DNA of 35,719 nucleotides. It comes from Nocardia tenerifensis NBRC 101015 (lineage in GTDB: Bacteria > Actinomycetota > Actinomycetes > Mycobacteriales > Mycobacteriaceae). This document shows, piece by piece, positions 26,086-35,327 of this stretch; positions within the stretch are counted from its first letter, which is position 1, and each line of letters begins with the position of its first letter. Where the stretch lies: positions 1 to 35,719 of the forward strand of contig NZ_BAGH01000596.1 of assembly GCF_000308715.1 (NCBI RefSeq). The letters run 5' to 3'. The notes below the pieces were generated by a model. It saw nothing but the letters and a program-made list of their open reading frames with translations, was not told the origin of the DNA and did no database searches. Made by a program: the position numbers and the translations under genes.

Positions 26086-26975
26086 GCCTGGAGGCGGCGC
26101 GGGCCGCGGAACAGCGGTCCGGCGTCTGGTCCGGTGCGCTGCTGGCGCTGGGGTCCAGCGTCGCGGTCGGCTCCGCGATCGCGGCGACGACCGCCCTGAC
26201 GGAGTTTCCGATCATGACGGGACAGGCGATCAGATACGGCATCGCCGCCGTACTGATCGTCGCGTGTTGCCGAGGGCGACTGCCGCGGGTCAACGCGCCG
26301 CAACTGGTCCGGATCGGAGTGCTCGGAGCGACCGGCCTGGCCGGCTTCAACATCTGTCTCGTGACCGCACTGCAACGCGTGGACGCGGGTGTGGTGGGTG
26401 CCGTGGTCGGCGCCGTTCCGGTGGTGCTGGCACTCGCCGGACCGCTCATGGCCCGACGGTCGCCGTCGGCGAAGGCCGTGCTGGCCGCCGGGATCGTCAC
26501 GACGGGCGCTGTGGTCGTGCAATGGACCGGCAGCGCAGGCGATCCTCTCGGACTGCTGCTCGCGGCGGGCGCGCTCGCCGGCGAATGCGCGTTCTCGCTA
26601 GTGGCGATCCCGCTGGTGCGCGAGATCGGAGCGCGCGCCACCGCGGCATACGCGGCCGCCGCGGGAGCGATCCAATGCGGCATCGTCGCGGTACTCATCG
26701 ACCTGCCTGCCCTGCGCTGGCCCACCGCAGCGGAATCGGCCGCGATCGCTTATCTGGCCGTCGTGGCCTCGGCCGGTGCGTTTCTCCTGTGGTACGCCGC
26801 TTTGGATCGCATCCCAGTCGAGACCGCCGGCGCGTTCGCCGGCGTGGTCCCGGTCTGTGCGCTCCTCACCGGCATCGTGCTCGGCGTCTCGGAAAGTTCG
26901 CCCCTGCGTTTCGTCGGCGCCGCCATCGTCGGCGTCGGTGTGGTGATCGCGACCTGGACGCCGAAGCGGCGCTGA
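26082..26975 (+). CDS. EamA/DMT-family transporter
   Basis: 297 residues from ATG 26082, which shares ATGA with the desaturase stop, implying translational coupling. Ten hydrophobic segments fall into two EamA repeats of five helices (about 12-140 and 150-292), with short charged loops, a typical length and the family-like GALLALGSSVAVGS start and AAIVGVGVVIATW end. Members of the drug/metabolite transporter superfamily export amino acids, metabolites or toxic compounds across the cytoplasmic membrane, or import some of them; the substrate here is unknown. Coupling to a desaturase suggests a substrate linked to that enzyme's product, which is inference only. The frame is open upstream to 25317 through the desaturase gene, but that part is a shadow. 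Confidence 0.88.
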   Translation: MSLEAARAAEQRSGVWSGALLALGSSVAVGSAIAATTALTEFPIMTGQAIRYGIAAVLIVACCRGRLPRVNAPQLVRIGVLGATGLAGFNICLVTALQRVDAGVVGAVVGAVPVVLALAGPLMARRSPSAKAVLAAGIVTTGAVVVQWTGSAGDPLGLLLAAGALAGECAFSLVAIPLVREIGARATAAYAAAAGAIQCGIVAVLIDLPALRWPTAAESAAIAYLAVVASAGAFLLWYAALDRIPVETAGAFAGVVPVCALLTGIVLGVSESSPLRFVGAAIVGVGVVIATWTPKRR

Positions 26976-27024
26976 CCACGGCAATTACCGACGGAATGCA
27001 CTGGAGTCCCCCAAGATTCGCCGC

Positions 27025-27080
27025 GCAACGGTTATCTGGCGGTGATGGCCTCGGCCGGTGCGGGCCTCCTGAGAGCGGCG
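27025..27080 (+). repeat. Short fragment resembling the EamA gene
   Basis: Bases around 27028-27070 read GYLAVMASAGAGLL in one frame and closely resemble 26747-26790 (AYLAVVASAGAFLL) of the gene just upstream. It looks like a partial duplicate of one helix, not a gene. Confidence 0.5.
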
Positions 27081-27108
27081 CACACCGGCCACGCGGGGAG
27101 CGGCTGTT

Positions 27109-27708
27109 CTAGTCGGAGACGATGACCGTCTGGTGCTCTTCGAGTGTTCCTGCGGCGGGCCGGTCGATTACTGCACGCGAGGCCCACCAATGTCGTGGGA
27201 GTTGGCCTGCCAGGCAGGCACCGGCCGCGTTCAACAGCACGTCATCGACCGATGAGTGACGGCCGATGGCCAGGGCGAACTGCGCGATTTCCACCGCGAA
27301 CGAGGCCGCCACTCCCATCAGCAGGATGCGATACGAGCGGGCGAACCAGACCCGGCGCACCGGCAACAGGAAGCCCAGCGCGGCGAAGACCAGCAGATTC
27401 CCGCCGCACTGCTCGATCACCCGATCGTCGGCCAGTTGCGCGGCGAGATCACGCAGCGGCACGAGATTCACCGAACGCCCGGTTCCGGTCGGGGTGAGGA
27501 TCATCCACAACCACGGCGCGGTACCGACCACCATGCCGACATCGCACAGCGCGACACGCCACCCACGCCGCCGGGCCAGCCACCAGGCCGCGACACCGGC
27601 GACCGGCAACACGGCGATCGCGGCCAGCACGACCCCGCCCCACGCCTCCCACGTCCCATCCACCGCGCCAGTCTCTCCCAAACCGCTTCCGTCGCAGGCA
27701 ATCTCCAC
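27109..27708 (-). CDS. VanZ-like family membrane protein
   Basis: Up to 199 residues from ATG 27708; GTG 27663 (184 residues), with GGGAGAG upstream, is a better supported start. Hydrophobic helices at about 24-45, 52-72, 103-118, 126-146 and 155-170 carry the VanZ pattern: WMILTPTG near helix 2, NLVPLRDL, GGNLLVFAALGFLLPV, SFAVEIAQFALAIGRHSSVDDVLLNAAGACLG-like. The founding member gives low-level teicoplanin resistance, but most relatives have no known role. It follows the response-regulator gene on the same strand after 64 bases and could be the last gene of that unit. Confidence 0.88.
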   Translation of the reverse strand: MEIACDGSGLGETGAVDGTWEAWGGVVLAAIAVLPVAGVAAWWLARRRGWRVALCDVGMVVGTAPWLWMILTPTGTGRSVNLVPLRDLAAQLADDRVIEQCGGNLLVFAALGFLLPVRRVWFARSYRILLMGVAASFAVEIAQFALAIGRHSSVDDVLLNAAGACLAGQLPRHWWASRAVIDRPAAGTLEEHQTVIVSD

Positions 27709-27772
27709 AAACTATCCACACAACCCACACGCCAGGCCCACGGCTCGGCGCCGACCCCGTGACGCGGCCTGG

Positions 27773-28456
27773 TCACCCGAGTGATCGCGGCCGTACCCGC
27801 ACAAGACCTGTCTGGTAAGCCATCACGACCAACTGTGTTCGGTCCCTGGCGTGCAGCTTGGTCATGGCGCGCTGAATATGGGTGCGCACGGTCAGCGGAC
27901 TCACCACGAGGCGGTCGGCGATCTCGGTGTTCGACAAGCCCGCCGCGGCCAGGACCAGCACCTCACGTTCGCGCGCGGTGAGGGCCGACAGCGGCGCGGC
28001 GGGACCCGCGGGCACTCCCGGTTCGGTGGTGGCAAGGAATTGGGTGATGAGCGCCCGGGTCGCCGCGGGGGACAGCAGTGACTCACCGGCGGCGACCGTG
28101 CGGATGCCGGCCAGCAGCGCGTCGGCCGAGACGTCTTTGCCGAGAAAGCCGCTCGCGCCCGCGTGCAGCGCCTCGGCCACGTACTCGTCGGTCTCGAAGG
28201 TGGTGAGGATGAGCACGCGGGTGGCGACCAAGCCCGGATCGGCGCAGATGGCGGCCGTGGCGGCGAGACCGTTGACGCCGGGCATGCGGATGTCCATGAG
28301 GACGACGGTGGGCCGGTGCTCGCGGGTCAGCGCGACCGCCGCCGCGCCGTCGGCCGCCTCGCCGACCACCGTCATGTCCGGGTTGGCCTCGATGAGCATC
28401 CGAAAGGTCTGGCGCAGCAGCGTCTGGTCGTCGGCGAGGAGAACGCGGATGGTCAT
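27773..28456 (-). CDS. NarL/LuxR-family response regulator
   Basis: 227 residues from ATG 28456 (MTIRVLLADDQ, the usual start of the family); GTG 28474 would add six residues. Receiver domain about 1-120: acidic pair ADD, phospho-acceptor Asp in VVLMDIRMPGVNG, Thr in ILTTFETDEYV, Lys in FLGKDVSADALL. C-terminal LuxR helix-turn-helix about 155-215: LTAREREVLVLAAAGLSNTEIADRLVVSPLTVRTHIQRAMTKL. The histidine kinase gene is immediately upstream (20 bases to its stop), so the two are a cognate pair in one transcript. Likely targets are the neighbouring MMPL exporter and the pair itself. Confidence 0.95.
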   Translation of the reverse strand: MTIRVLLADDQTLLRQTFRMLIEANPDMTVVGEAADGAAAVALTREHRPTVVLMDIRMPGVNGLAATAAICADPGLVATRVLILTTFETDEYVAEALHAGASGFLGKDVSADALLAGIRTVAAGESLLSPAATRALITQFLATTEPGVPAGPAAPLSALTAREREVLVLAAAGLSNTEIADRLVVSPLTVRTHIQRAMTKLHARDRTQLVVMAYQTGLVRVRPRSLG

Positions 28457-28476
28457 CGCCGGCGTCCCGTCCACGT

Positions 28477-29649
28477 TCAGGGCCGGATCGGCAGTTCGGC
28501 GGCGACGGTGAACCCGCCGTCGGGGCGCGGCCCGGCCCGGAACCGGCCGCCCGCGGACTGAACTCGCTCACGCATGCCGACGATGCCGAACCCGTCCGCT
28601 GCGGGCATGAGTTCGGTCGGTCCGGCGGCGTTGATCACGGTGATGGTCAGCCGGTCCGCGTCGTAAGTCAGCCGCACCGAGGCGGTCTCGGTGCGGGCGT
28701 GCTTGGCGACATTGGTGAGGGCCTCCTGGACGATGCGGAACGCGGTCAGGTCGTCGCCGGGGGACAGAGGTTGCTCCGCGCCGTCGACGGTGACGTCGAC
28801 GGCGAGTCCGGCGGAGCCGAATGCTGTGGTGAGCTCGGACAGTTGACCGAGTCCGGGCGGAGGGTCGAGCGGGGAGCCGGGGTCACCCGGGTTGCGCAAC
28901 AGACCGACGGTGGCCTTCAATTCGCGCAGCGCGGCGGACGTGGTTCTCGGCAGCTCGGCGAGGATCCGCTGGACCTGGTCGGGATGGGTGTGTGCCAGAT
29001 AGGCGGCCGTGCCCGCCTGGACATTGGCCAGGGTCAGGTGGTGGGCGACGACGTCGTGCAACTCGCGGGCGATGCGCACTCGCTCCTCGGCGACGCGGCG
29101 GCGCGCCTCCGCCTCGCGGTTGCGCTCGGCGTACTCGGCCCGTGTCTGGACGGCGGCCAGGTAGTCGTGCCGGAGGCGGGTGGTGTCGGCCACAGCGATC
29201 GGCAGCAGAAGGAAGAGGACAGGGTTGAGGACGGTGAGCGGCCAGGGATAGCCGTAGCGGTCACCGGCCAGCGCCGCCACCACGATCGCCGCCGTCACCG
29301 CAAGGTAGTACAGATAAGTGGTCCGGCCCGGCCGCTGCACGGCCAACTCGTACAACGCGATCATCCCCGGGGCGAGGAGCATCGGTGTGATCAGGAAACC
29401 GAACCCGCCCGCCGCGACGGCGGACGCCGCGGTGATCACGACCACCGTGCGGGGATACTCGCGGCGCCACAGCAGGGCCAGCGCGCCGATCGCCGCGGGC
29501 GGAATCGCGGACCGCCAGCCCAGACCGCTGACGGACGACAGATTGCTGTTGAGCATCGCCGGGCCGGATATCGCGACCAGGAGCAGGGCGATCAGCGCCG
29601 CGTCGACGACGCGGCGGTCCTTGGTGTAGTGGTGCCAGGTGATCGTCAT
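28477..29649 (-). CDS. NarL-type sensor histidine kinase (HisKA_3)
   Basis: 390 residues from ATG 29649, with GGAG six bases upstream; the longer frame to 29712 adds an unsupported lead. The N terminus has a membrane module of about five to six helices (about 15-165) with short loops and no large extracytoplasmic sensor, as in DesK/LiaS-like kinases that sense the membrane. Then come a coiled dimerisation helix and the phospho-acceptor His in ERVRIARELHDVVAHHL (about 205-221), and an ATPase domain with the N box in FRIVQEALTNVAKHA and the G box in GFGIVGMRERV. It should phosphorylate the adjoining response regulator in response to an envelope or lipid signal. The MMPL exporter gene ends 70 bases upstream on the same strand. 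Confidence 0.95.
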   Translation of the reverse strand: MTITWHHYTKDRRVVDAALIALLLVAISGPAMLNSNLSSVSGLGWRSAIPPAAIGALALLWRREYPRTVVVITAASAVAAGGFGFLITPMLLAPGMIALYELAVQRPGRTTYLYYLAVTAAIVVAALAGDRYGYPWPLTVLNPVLFLLLPIAVADTTRLRHDYLAAVQTRAEYAERNREAEARRRVAEERVRIARELHDVVAHHLTLANVQAGTAAYLAHTHPDQVQRILAELPRTTSAALRELKATVGLLRNPGDPGSPLDPPPGLGQLSELTTAFGSAGLAVDVTVDGAEQPLSPGDDLTAFRIVQEALTNVAKHARTETASVRLTYDADRLTITVINAAGPTELMPAADGFGIVGMRERVQSAGGRFRAGPRPDGGFTVAAELPIRP

Positions 29650-29719
29650 CGTCTGCTCCGGCCCTCGGTGATCTGGGTGTCCATGGTGGCCGATTGCCGT
29701 GCCCGGAGCCACCTTTCGG

Positions 29720-31900
29720 TCAGCTGTTGCCCGCGTCGGACACCACGGGCTCGAGGGCGGCGTCGCGGCGCAGAGCTTCGCCTTCCACGTCGACGTGTGG
29801 CAGTAGCCGGTACAACCATCGGGGCAGCGCCCAGGCCCGCTCGCCGAGCAGGCCGAGGACCGCGGGCACCAAGGCCATCCGGACGACGAACGCGTCGACC
29901 AGGACGGCGACGGCCAAGCCGAACCCGATCATCTTGATCAGCGCGAGTTCCGCGCCGATGAATCCGGCGAACACGGCGATCATGATCAGCGCGGCCGCCA
30001 CGACGACTCGGACGCTGTGCCGGAAGCCGGTGACCACCGCCTGACCCGCGGGCTCACCGTGAGTCCGCGCCTCTCGAATCCGGGTGACGAGGAATACCTC
30101 GTAGTCCATCGCCAGACCAAAGATCATGCCCACCAACACGATCGGCATCATGCTGAGGATCGGCCCGGACTGCTGCAGGCCGATCGCCTCGGCGCCCCAA
30201 CCCCATTGGAAGACGGCGACGACCGCGCCGAGCGCGGCCAGCACGGACAGCAGGAAGCCGAGGACGGCCTTGAGCGGCACTAGCAGGGAACGGAAGACAA
30301 CCAGCAGCAATAGGAACGCCAGACCGAGCACGAGCGTGAAGTAGGGAATCAGCGCGGTCTGAACCTTTTGTGCGACATCGATATTCACCGCAGTGGTGCC
30401 GCTGACCAAAAATGGTGCGCCGACGCCGGTTTCGATGGCCGACCGCTCGGCCCGGATGCGCTGGACGAGATCCTTGGTCCGCGCGTCGGTGGGCGCGGAG
30501 GCCGGTACGGCCGTGAACAGTGCGGTGTCGTGCGCCGAATTGAACTGCGGCGGCGAAACTTTCACCATCCCTTCGGTATCGGCGATCTTCGTGGCGATGT
30601 CGAGTACCGCCTCGGACGGATTGCCCGCACCTCGGGCGTCCACCACGATGGTCAGCGGCCCGTTGAAGCCGGGCCCGAAGGCGCTGGCCAGCGCGTCGTA
30701 CGCCCGCCGCTCCGTGGTCTCGGTGGGCCTCGCCTCATCGCCGGGCATGCCCAGTCGCAGGTGCACGACCGGGAGGGCCGATATCGCAAGGGCGGCAACC
30801 GAAGTCAGCACCACGAGCCCGGGGCGGCGCAGCACGAACCGCGCCCATCGAGCCCCGGCGTTGTCCGTCGCGCCGGTGGTACGCCGCGTGAGGACGATGT
30901 CCGGGCAGAAGCTCAGGAGCGCGGGCACCAGGGTCAGCGCGACGAGCACCGCGGTCGCGACGGCCCCCGCGGCGGTCAACCCCATCTCGGCCGCGGTCGG
31001 GATCCCGACGGTCACCAGCCCGGCCAGGGCGACGATCACCGTCAGCCCGGCGAACACCACGGCCGAACCCGCGGTGCCCACGGCCAGGCCGGCGGCTTCC
31101 TGAGCCGGGTGTCCGGCGGCGCGTTCCTCGCGGTAACGGGAGAGCACGAACAGGGCGTAGTCGATGCCGACCGCGAGCCCGAGCATCGAGGCCAAAGTGC
31201 CACTGGCCGTGGACAATCCGAGTACGTTGCCGACTGCGAGGATGGTGAACATGCTGACACCGACGCCGAGGACGGCCGTCACCAGCGGCAGCCCCGCCGC
31301 CACCAGCGAACCGAACGTGACCAGCAGCACCAGTGCGGCGAACGCGACGCCGAGCACCTCACTGACCCCGCCGACCTTCGGCTTGCTCGCCAGCACCGGC
31401 CCGCCGACCTCCACCGTCAGCCCCGCGGCCCGCGCCCGATCGACGGCATGACGTAAAGAGTCCTTCGTGGCCTCGGTGACATCGCCGATCTTCGAGGTGT
31501 ACCTGGCGGTGGCGTAAGCCGCCGACCCGTCCTGGCTCACCGCCTTTGTCTCGAACGGGCTTGTGACAGTGGCGATCTGGCCGCTCTCCCGAACGTCGCC
31601 GACGAGTCGTTCGATGGCCGCCTGGTTGTGGGGCTCGGTGACCCGTTGCCCCGCGGGCGCGACGAACACCACCCGGGCGACGGCGGTGTCGATGTCCGCC
31701 ATGCTGTCGGGGAACCGCTCCCGCATCAGGTCCAGCGCGGCCTGCGCCTCGATGCCCGGCATGGACGCGGTGTCGTCGGGCAGTCCGGGCGCGGTGGTCG
31801 AGGCGAGACCCGCGCCGCCCAGCACGACCGCCCACACCAGAACGACATACCAGCGTCGACGAAAAGCCCAGCGGCCCAGCCGATAGAGAAACGTAGCCAC
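29720..31900 (-). CDS. MMPL-family RND exporter
   Basis: 726 residues from GTG 31900, chosen because GGGGAGG (31908-31914, minus strand) lies seven bases upstream; ATG 31918 overlaps that site. Two RND repeats: helix 1 (about 20-42), a periplasmic-side domain (about 43-165), helices 2-6 (about 168-310), then helix 7 (about 350-370), a second outer domain (about 371-515) and helices 8-12 (about 517-690). Family residues include GLAVGIDYALFVLSRYREE in repeat 1 and GMIFGLAMDYEVFLVTRIREA in repeat 2, whose Asp-Tyr pairs belong to the proton relay. MMPL proteins in this lineage export lipids, siderophores or drugs. The adjacent kinase/regulator pair and an upstream palindrome suggest inducible control. 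Confidence 0.93.
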   Translation of the reverse strand: MATFLYRLGRWAFRRRWYVVLVWAVVLGGAGLASTTAPGLPDDTASMPGIEAQAALDLMRERFPDSMADIDTAVARVVFVAPAGQRVTEPHNQAAIERLVGDVRESGQIATVTSPFETKAVSQDGSAAYATARYTSKIGDVTEATKDSLRHAVDRARAAGLTVEVGGPVLASKPKVGGVSEVLGVAFAALVLLVTFGSLVAAGLPLVTAVLGVGVSMFTILAVGNVLGLSTASGTLASMLGLAVGIDYALFVLSRYREERAAGHPAQEAAGLAVGTAGSAVVFAGLTVIVALAGLVTVGIPTAAEMGLTAAGAVATAVLVALTLVPALLSFCPDIVLTRRTTGATDNAGARWARFVLRRPGLVVLTSVAALAISALPVVHLRLGMPGDEARPTETTERRAYDALASAFGPGFNGPLTIVVDARGAGNPSEAVLDIATKIADTEGMVKVSPPQFNSAHDTALFTAVPASAPTDARTKDLVQRIRAERSAIETGVGAPFLVSGTTAVNIDVAQKVQTALIPYFTLVLGLAFLLLLVVFRSLLVPLKAVLGFLLSVLAALGAVVAVFQWGWGAEAIGLQQSGPILSMMPIVLVGMIFGLAMDYEVFLVTRIREARTHGEPAGQAVVTGFRHSVRVVVAAALIMIAVFAGFIGAELALIKMIGFGLAVAVLVDAFVVRMALVPAVLGLLGERAWALPRWLYRLLPHVDVEGEALRRDAALEPVVSDAGNS

Positions 31901-31907
31901 GAGACGG

Positions 31908-31914
31908 CCTCCCC
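31908..31914 (-). promoter_or_regulatory. Ribosome binding site setting the MMPL start
   Basis: GGGGAGG on the minus strand, seven bases before GTG 31900 and overlapping the coding sequence of the alternative ATG 31918, so it favours the GTG. Confidence 0.6.
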
Positions 31915-31988
31915 GCATCGGAATCGATTACCTCGTCCAGTCTTGTCGCGGTACGCGGTTCCGTCGTCGTGCGTTCGCCGACATCTCC

Positions 31989-32006
31989 GTACTGAAATCG
32001 CAGTAC
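31989..32006. promoter_or_regulatory. Perfect inverted repeat upstream of the MMPL gene
   Basis: GTACTG-AAATCG-CAGTAC: two perfect six-base arms with a six-base spacer, in the 166-base gap between the SARP regulator stop and the MMPL start, about 90-106 bases before that start. The geometry suits a dimeric regulator such as the neighbouring NarL-type protein. No T run follows on either side, so a terminator is unlikely. Confidence 0.5.
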
Positions 32007-32066
32007 TCCCGCGACGTAATCGCTCAGCCGACGAACTCCCGGTTCAGGTACAGCCGAGGGGACGGG

Positions 32067-34907
32067 TCAGGGGCACACTCTCCGCACCGCGTCGACGAAC
32101 ATCACGTGCAGTTCGCCCGGTGTCGACGCGCGCCCCAACCGCTCGGCCGCGAGCCGCTGCCGCTCCGGCAACAGACACCGCATCCGTTCCTCGGCCTCGT
32201 CACCGGCGAGATGCGCATAGCGTCGAGGGTCGTCGCCGATCCGGATGGCCTGATCGATCACCCACGCGCGCAACGCGATCGCGCGTTCGCGGACCTCCAG
32301 CGCCGCCAGCGCGTGCGCGCCCGCGTAGACCACCCCGAGCAGGTCGAAAATGTTGCCCCCGTCCGCCAGGATTGGCCACGCGCGTTCGATGGCGAGCGAG
32401 GCGGTCCTGGCCAAGGCGGGGTCCGGTTCGGCGCGCAGCAGATTGCGCGCGAGCACCACGTCGGCGGTCGCCTGCACCCAGCGGAACCCGCACTTCGCGG
32501 CGTACTCGCGTGCCGCGGCGAGCATCGCCTCGCCGTCGGCCTGCTTGTGCTCGAGCAGCAGCGTGCCGCCTTCGCAGAGCATCGCGCTGGCGGTCACCCA
32601 GGGCGCGATGGGCCGATCGGCGCTTTCCGCCTTGAACCAATCGACGCTGGCACGCGCGAGCCGAGTATCTCGGAGCACCAGGGCGGCTCCCGCTCGCCTC
32701 AACTGCGCGACGAGCATCACCCGGACCGCTTCGTCACCGACCGGATCGTCACCCACCTCGACGATGGCCATATCGGCGAAGCGAACGGACTCCACCGCGT
32801 CCCCGACGTCGAAACATATGGCGGACAACGCGATCAGTCCCCGGGCCCGTTCCTCGACGGCGGTCCGCGGGCACGCCGCCAGCGCTGTCTCGAGCAACAG
32901 CTTCCCGCCCGGCAACGCGTCGATACTCAGCGAGACCCACTCGACCGAGGAGGCGGTCCGCAAGGCCGCCACGGGATCGTGCTCGATGTCGTATTCGATG
33001 CCCGCGCGGATATTCGCGAGTTCGGTGTCCAGCGGTCCGCCGACCCGCAAGAACGGTCCCCCCGCGACAAACCCGGTGATCAGGTCGCGCACCCACGCGG
33101 CGTGCGCGGCCTCGGTGTCGGCCGGGTCCGGGTCGAGGTCGTGACAGTACCGGCGGACGGTCTCCAGCAGGCGATAGCGGGTCGGCCGGGTGGTCACGTC
33201 GGCGCTGATGACCGAGCAGTCGACCAGCGCGGCGAGCACCGCGAGGACGGCCCGATCGCGGTGCTCGGGCGGCTGCACCGCCATCGCGGCCTGCCAGGTG
33301 AACCCGCCCTCGAACGGCCACAGCCGCACCAGGAATGCTCGATCGTCCGGCGCGAGCCGGTCGACGCTCCAGCCGATGGCGGCGTTCAGGCTGGCGTGCG
33401 GCGAGATCGAGCCGAGCGGTGTGGCGCCGAGGACGTCGAGGCGATCGCGCAGATGCGTGCCGATGTCACGCAGCCCGAATGCGCGTGCGCGCGAGGCCGC
33501 GAGTTCGATGCCCAGTGGGAGACCGTCGAGCAGTCGGCAGATCTCTCGGGTGGCGTCGAGCTCGTCCTGCGTGAGTTCCCAGTGCGCGTCGTTGGAGCGC
33601 ACGCGATCGAGGAACAGTTCGACCGCCGCGCCGTCACCGCCGTCCTCGTCGCGGATCGGCAAGGGCTCGACGGGCATGATGTGTTCGCCGTCGACGCCGA
33701 GCACGCGCCGGGTGGTGGTCAGGACGCGCAGCCCGGGACAGCCGTTCAGCAGCGGCAGGACCAACCACGCCGTGGCGTCGACGACGTGCTCGCAGTTGTC
33801 GAAAACCAATAGGCCCGTGCGGGTTTCGAGCACCCGGCACAGTTGCGAGACGGGTGCGTCGTCGAGATGCACCACCCCGACGACCTCCGCCGCGGCGGCG
33901 ACCACCGCGTCGGAGGTGCGCACGTCGGCCAGTCGCACGAACCACACCTCGTCGGCACGGTTGGCGGCGTGCTCCACCGCGAGCCGGGTCTTGCCGACGC
34001 CTGCCGGGCCGAGCAGCGTCACCATCCGGCTCTGCGACAGCGCCTCGTCGAGCCGCCGCAGTTCCCGTGTTCGTCCGACCAACACCGACAGCGGCTTGCT
34101 GACTGTCGTTGTGACGGAAACAGACTGTGCCGCTGCCGGTTTCGGCGGCCCGGCGGCCATCAGGCGCGGTTCGTGCGCCAGCATCTCCTGCTCCAGCGCG
34201 CGCAGCACCGGCCCCGGCTCGATGCCGAGTTCGCTGATCAACAGCTCCCGCACGCGGCGCAGCTCGGCCAGCGCCTGACTCTGTCGCCCACTGCGATACA
34301 GGCCCAGCGCCAGCAGCTCCCACCGCCGCTCGCGATACGGCGCCTCGGCGACGCCCTCGCTCAACGCCGCGACCGCCCCGGCGGTATCACCGCAGGCCAG
34401 CCGCGCCGCCTGCCACTCCTCGACCGCGACCTCACGAAGCTCGACCAGCTTGGACCGCGCGCCCGCCAGCGCCAGGGTATCGCCGAGGTCGAACCACGGA
34501 TCGCCGCGCCACAACGTCAGCGCCGACTCGAAAGTCTGTGCCGCCGTAGCCGCGTCGTCCTCGGCCAGCTGCCGCAACCCGGTCTCCACCGCGGCCACGA
34601 ACTGCCCGCGGTCGGTCCACTCCGGCGGGATCGCCAGCGCATAACCCGCGTTCGTGCGTTCCAGGTATCGACGCCCGGTCGGTCCGAGCGCGACCCGAAG
34701 CCGGGAGATGACGACACTCAACGCTCCGGCCTGGTGTCGCGGCTGATCGTCGCCCCACACCAGCTCGGCCAGCCGACCGTCGGCGACCGGCGTGCCCTCC
34801 CCGGAGGACAACGCGGCCACCATCCGACGACCCGTCGGACCACCCAGGTCCACGGCGGCACCGTCGACCTCGACAACCACCGGGCCGAGGATCCGGCAGG
34901 TCAGCAC
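32067..34907 (-). CDS. SARP/AfsR-like transcriptional regulator with ATPase domain
   Basis: 946 residues from GTG 34907; no strong ribosome binding site is visible. Domains in order: OmpR-type winged helix (about 5-92; GGPTGRRMVAAL, LAELVWGDDQP, ALSVVISRLRVALG), bacterial transcriptional activator domain (about 98-240; FVAAVETGLRQLAED, ERRWELLALGLYRSGRQSQALAELRRVRELL), then an NB-ARC-type ATPase (about 270-560) with Walker A GPAGVGKTRLA and Walker B LLVFDNCEHV, and a long helical C-terminal region of degenerate TPR-like repeats. Such proteins switch on secondary-metabolite clusters or act as global regulators, with DNA binding tuned by ATP and ligand state. It heads the minus-strand run and precedes MMPL by 166 bases. 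Whether it controls the NRPS is unknown. Confidence 0.92.
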   Translation of the reverse strand: MLTCRILGPVVVEVDGAAVDLGGPTGRRMVAALSSGEGTPVADGRLAELVWGDDQPRHQAGALSVVISRLRVALGPTGRRYLERTNAGYALAIPPEWTDRGQFVAAVETGLRQLAEDDAATAAQTFESALTLWRGDPWFDLGDTLALAGARSKLVELREVAVEEWQAARLACGDTAGAVAALSEGVAEAPYRERRWELLALGLYRSGRQSQALAELRRVRELLISELGIEPGPVLRALEQEMLAHEPRLMAAGPPKPAAAQSVSVTTTVSKPLSVLVGRTRELRRLDEALSQSRMVTLLGPAGVGKTRLAVEHAANRADEVWFVRLADVRTSDAVVAAAAEVVGVVHLDDAPVSQLCRVLETRTGLLVFDNCEHVVDATAWLVLPLLNGCPGLRVLTTTRRVLGVDGEHIMPVEPLPIRDEDGGDGAAVELFLDRVRSNDAHWELTQDELDATREICRLLDGLPLGIELAASRARAFGLRDIGTHLRDRLDVLGATPLGSISPHASLNAAIGWSVDRLAPDDRAFLVRLWPFEGGFTWQAAMAVQPPEHRDRAVLAVLAALVDCSVISADVTTRPTRYRLLETVRRYCHDLDPDPADTEAAHAAWVRDLITGFVAGGPFLRVGGPLDTELANIRAGIEYDIEHDPVAALRTASSVEWVSLSIDALPGGKLLLETALAACPRTAVEERARGLIALSAICFDVGDAVESVRFADMAIVEVGDDPVGDEAVRVMLVAQLRRAGAALVLRDTRLARASVDWFKAESADRPIAPWVTASAMLCEGGTLLLEHKQADGEAMLAAAREYAAKCGFRWVQATADVVLARNLLRAEPDPALARTASLAIERAWPILADGGNIFDLLGVVYAGAHALAALEVRERAIALRAWVIDQAIRIGDDPRRYAHLAGDEAEERMRCLLPERQRLAAERLGRASTPGELHVMFVDAVRRVCP

Positions 34908-34982
34908 ACCGTCAGGATATCGGTCCGTCCCTCATCTCAGCGTTTTGCCTGCACCGCCCGGCGTGGTTTCCGAATCGAGAGG

Positions 34983-35246
34983 TCAGTTGTGCACCCACAG
35001 TCCCCAGCCGGCCAATTCGCGACTGCACTTGTAATCCGCGTATTTGTCGCGGTTCACGAGACTGTGGCCCACCTGGCCGCACTCGGTCTGCGTGGAGTAC
35101 ACGCCGTACTTGATCCACGGAGCCAATTGCTGTGCGACCACGGCCGACGTGGCCGGAGCCGGTGCGGCCTGGGCCGCGATCGGAAAGAGCAGCGCGCTCG
35201 CGCATGTCGCGCCGATCACCAGACTTGTTCGGATTGCCTTGAACAT
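34983..35246 (-). CDS. Small secreted protein
   Basis: 87 residues from ATG 35246, with GGAGG 7-8 bases upstream. A Sec signal peptide is clear: basic start (MFKAIR), hydrophobic core (SLVIGATCASALLFPIA) and AQA-A cleavage near residue 27. The mature part is about 60 residues, with two Cys (in TECGQVG and YKCSRE) that could form one disulphide, and an aromatic-rich end (GWGLWV). Such small two-Cys secreted proteins are common and uncharacterised in actinomycetes. It is divergent from the partial gene at the window end and stands alone; no enzyme motif is seen. Confidence 0.8.
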   Translation of the reverse strand: MFKAIRTSLVIGATCASALLFPIAAQAAPAPATSAVVAQQLAPWIKYGVYSTQTECGQVGHSLVNRDKYADYKCSRELAGWGLWVHN

Positions 35247-35327
35247 GCGTCGTCCTCCAGTTCGATGGCAGTGAAATACCCCTACTAGAATTTAGCGTGA
35301 AAAGGTTTGGTGGAAAGCAAGTTTCGC

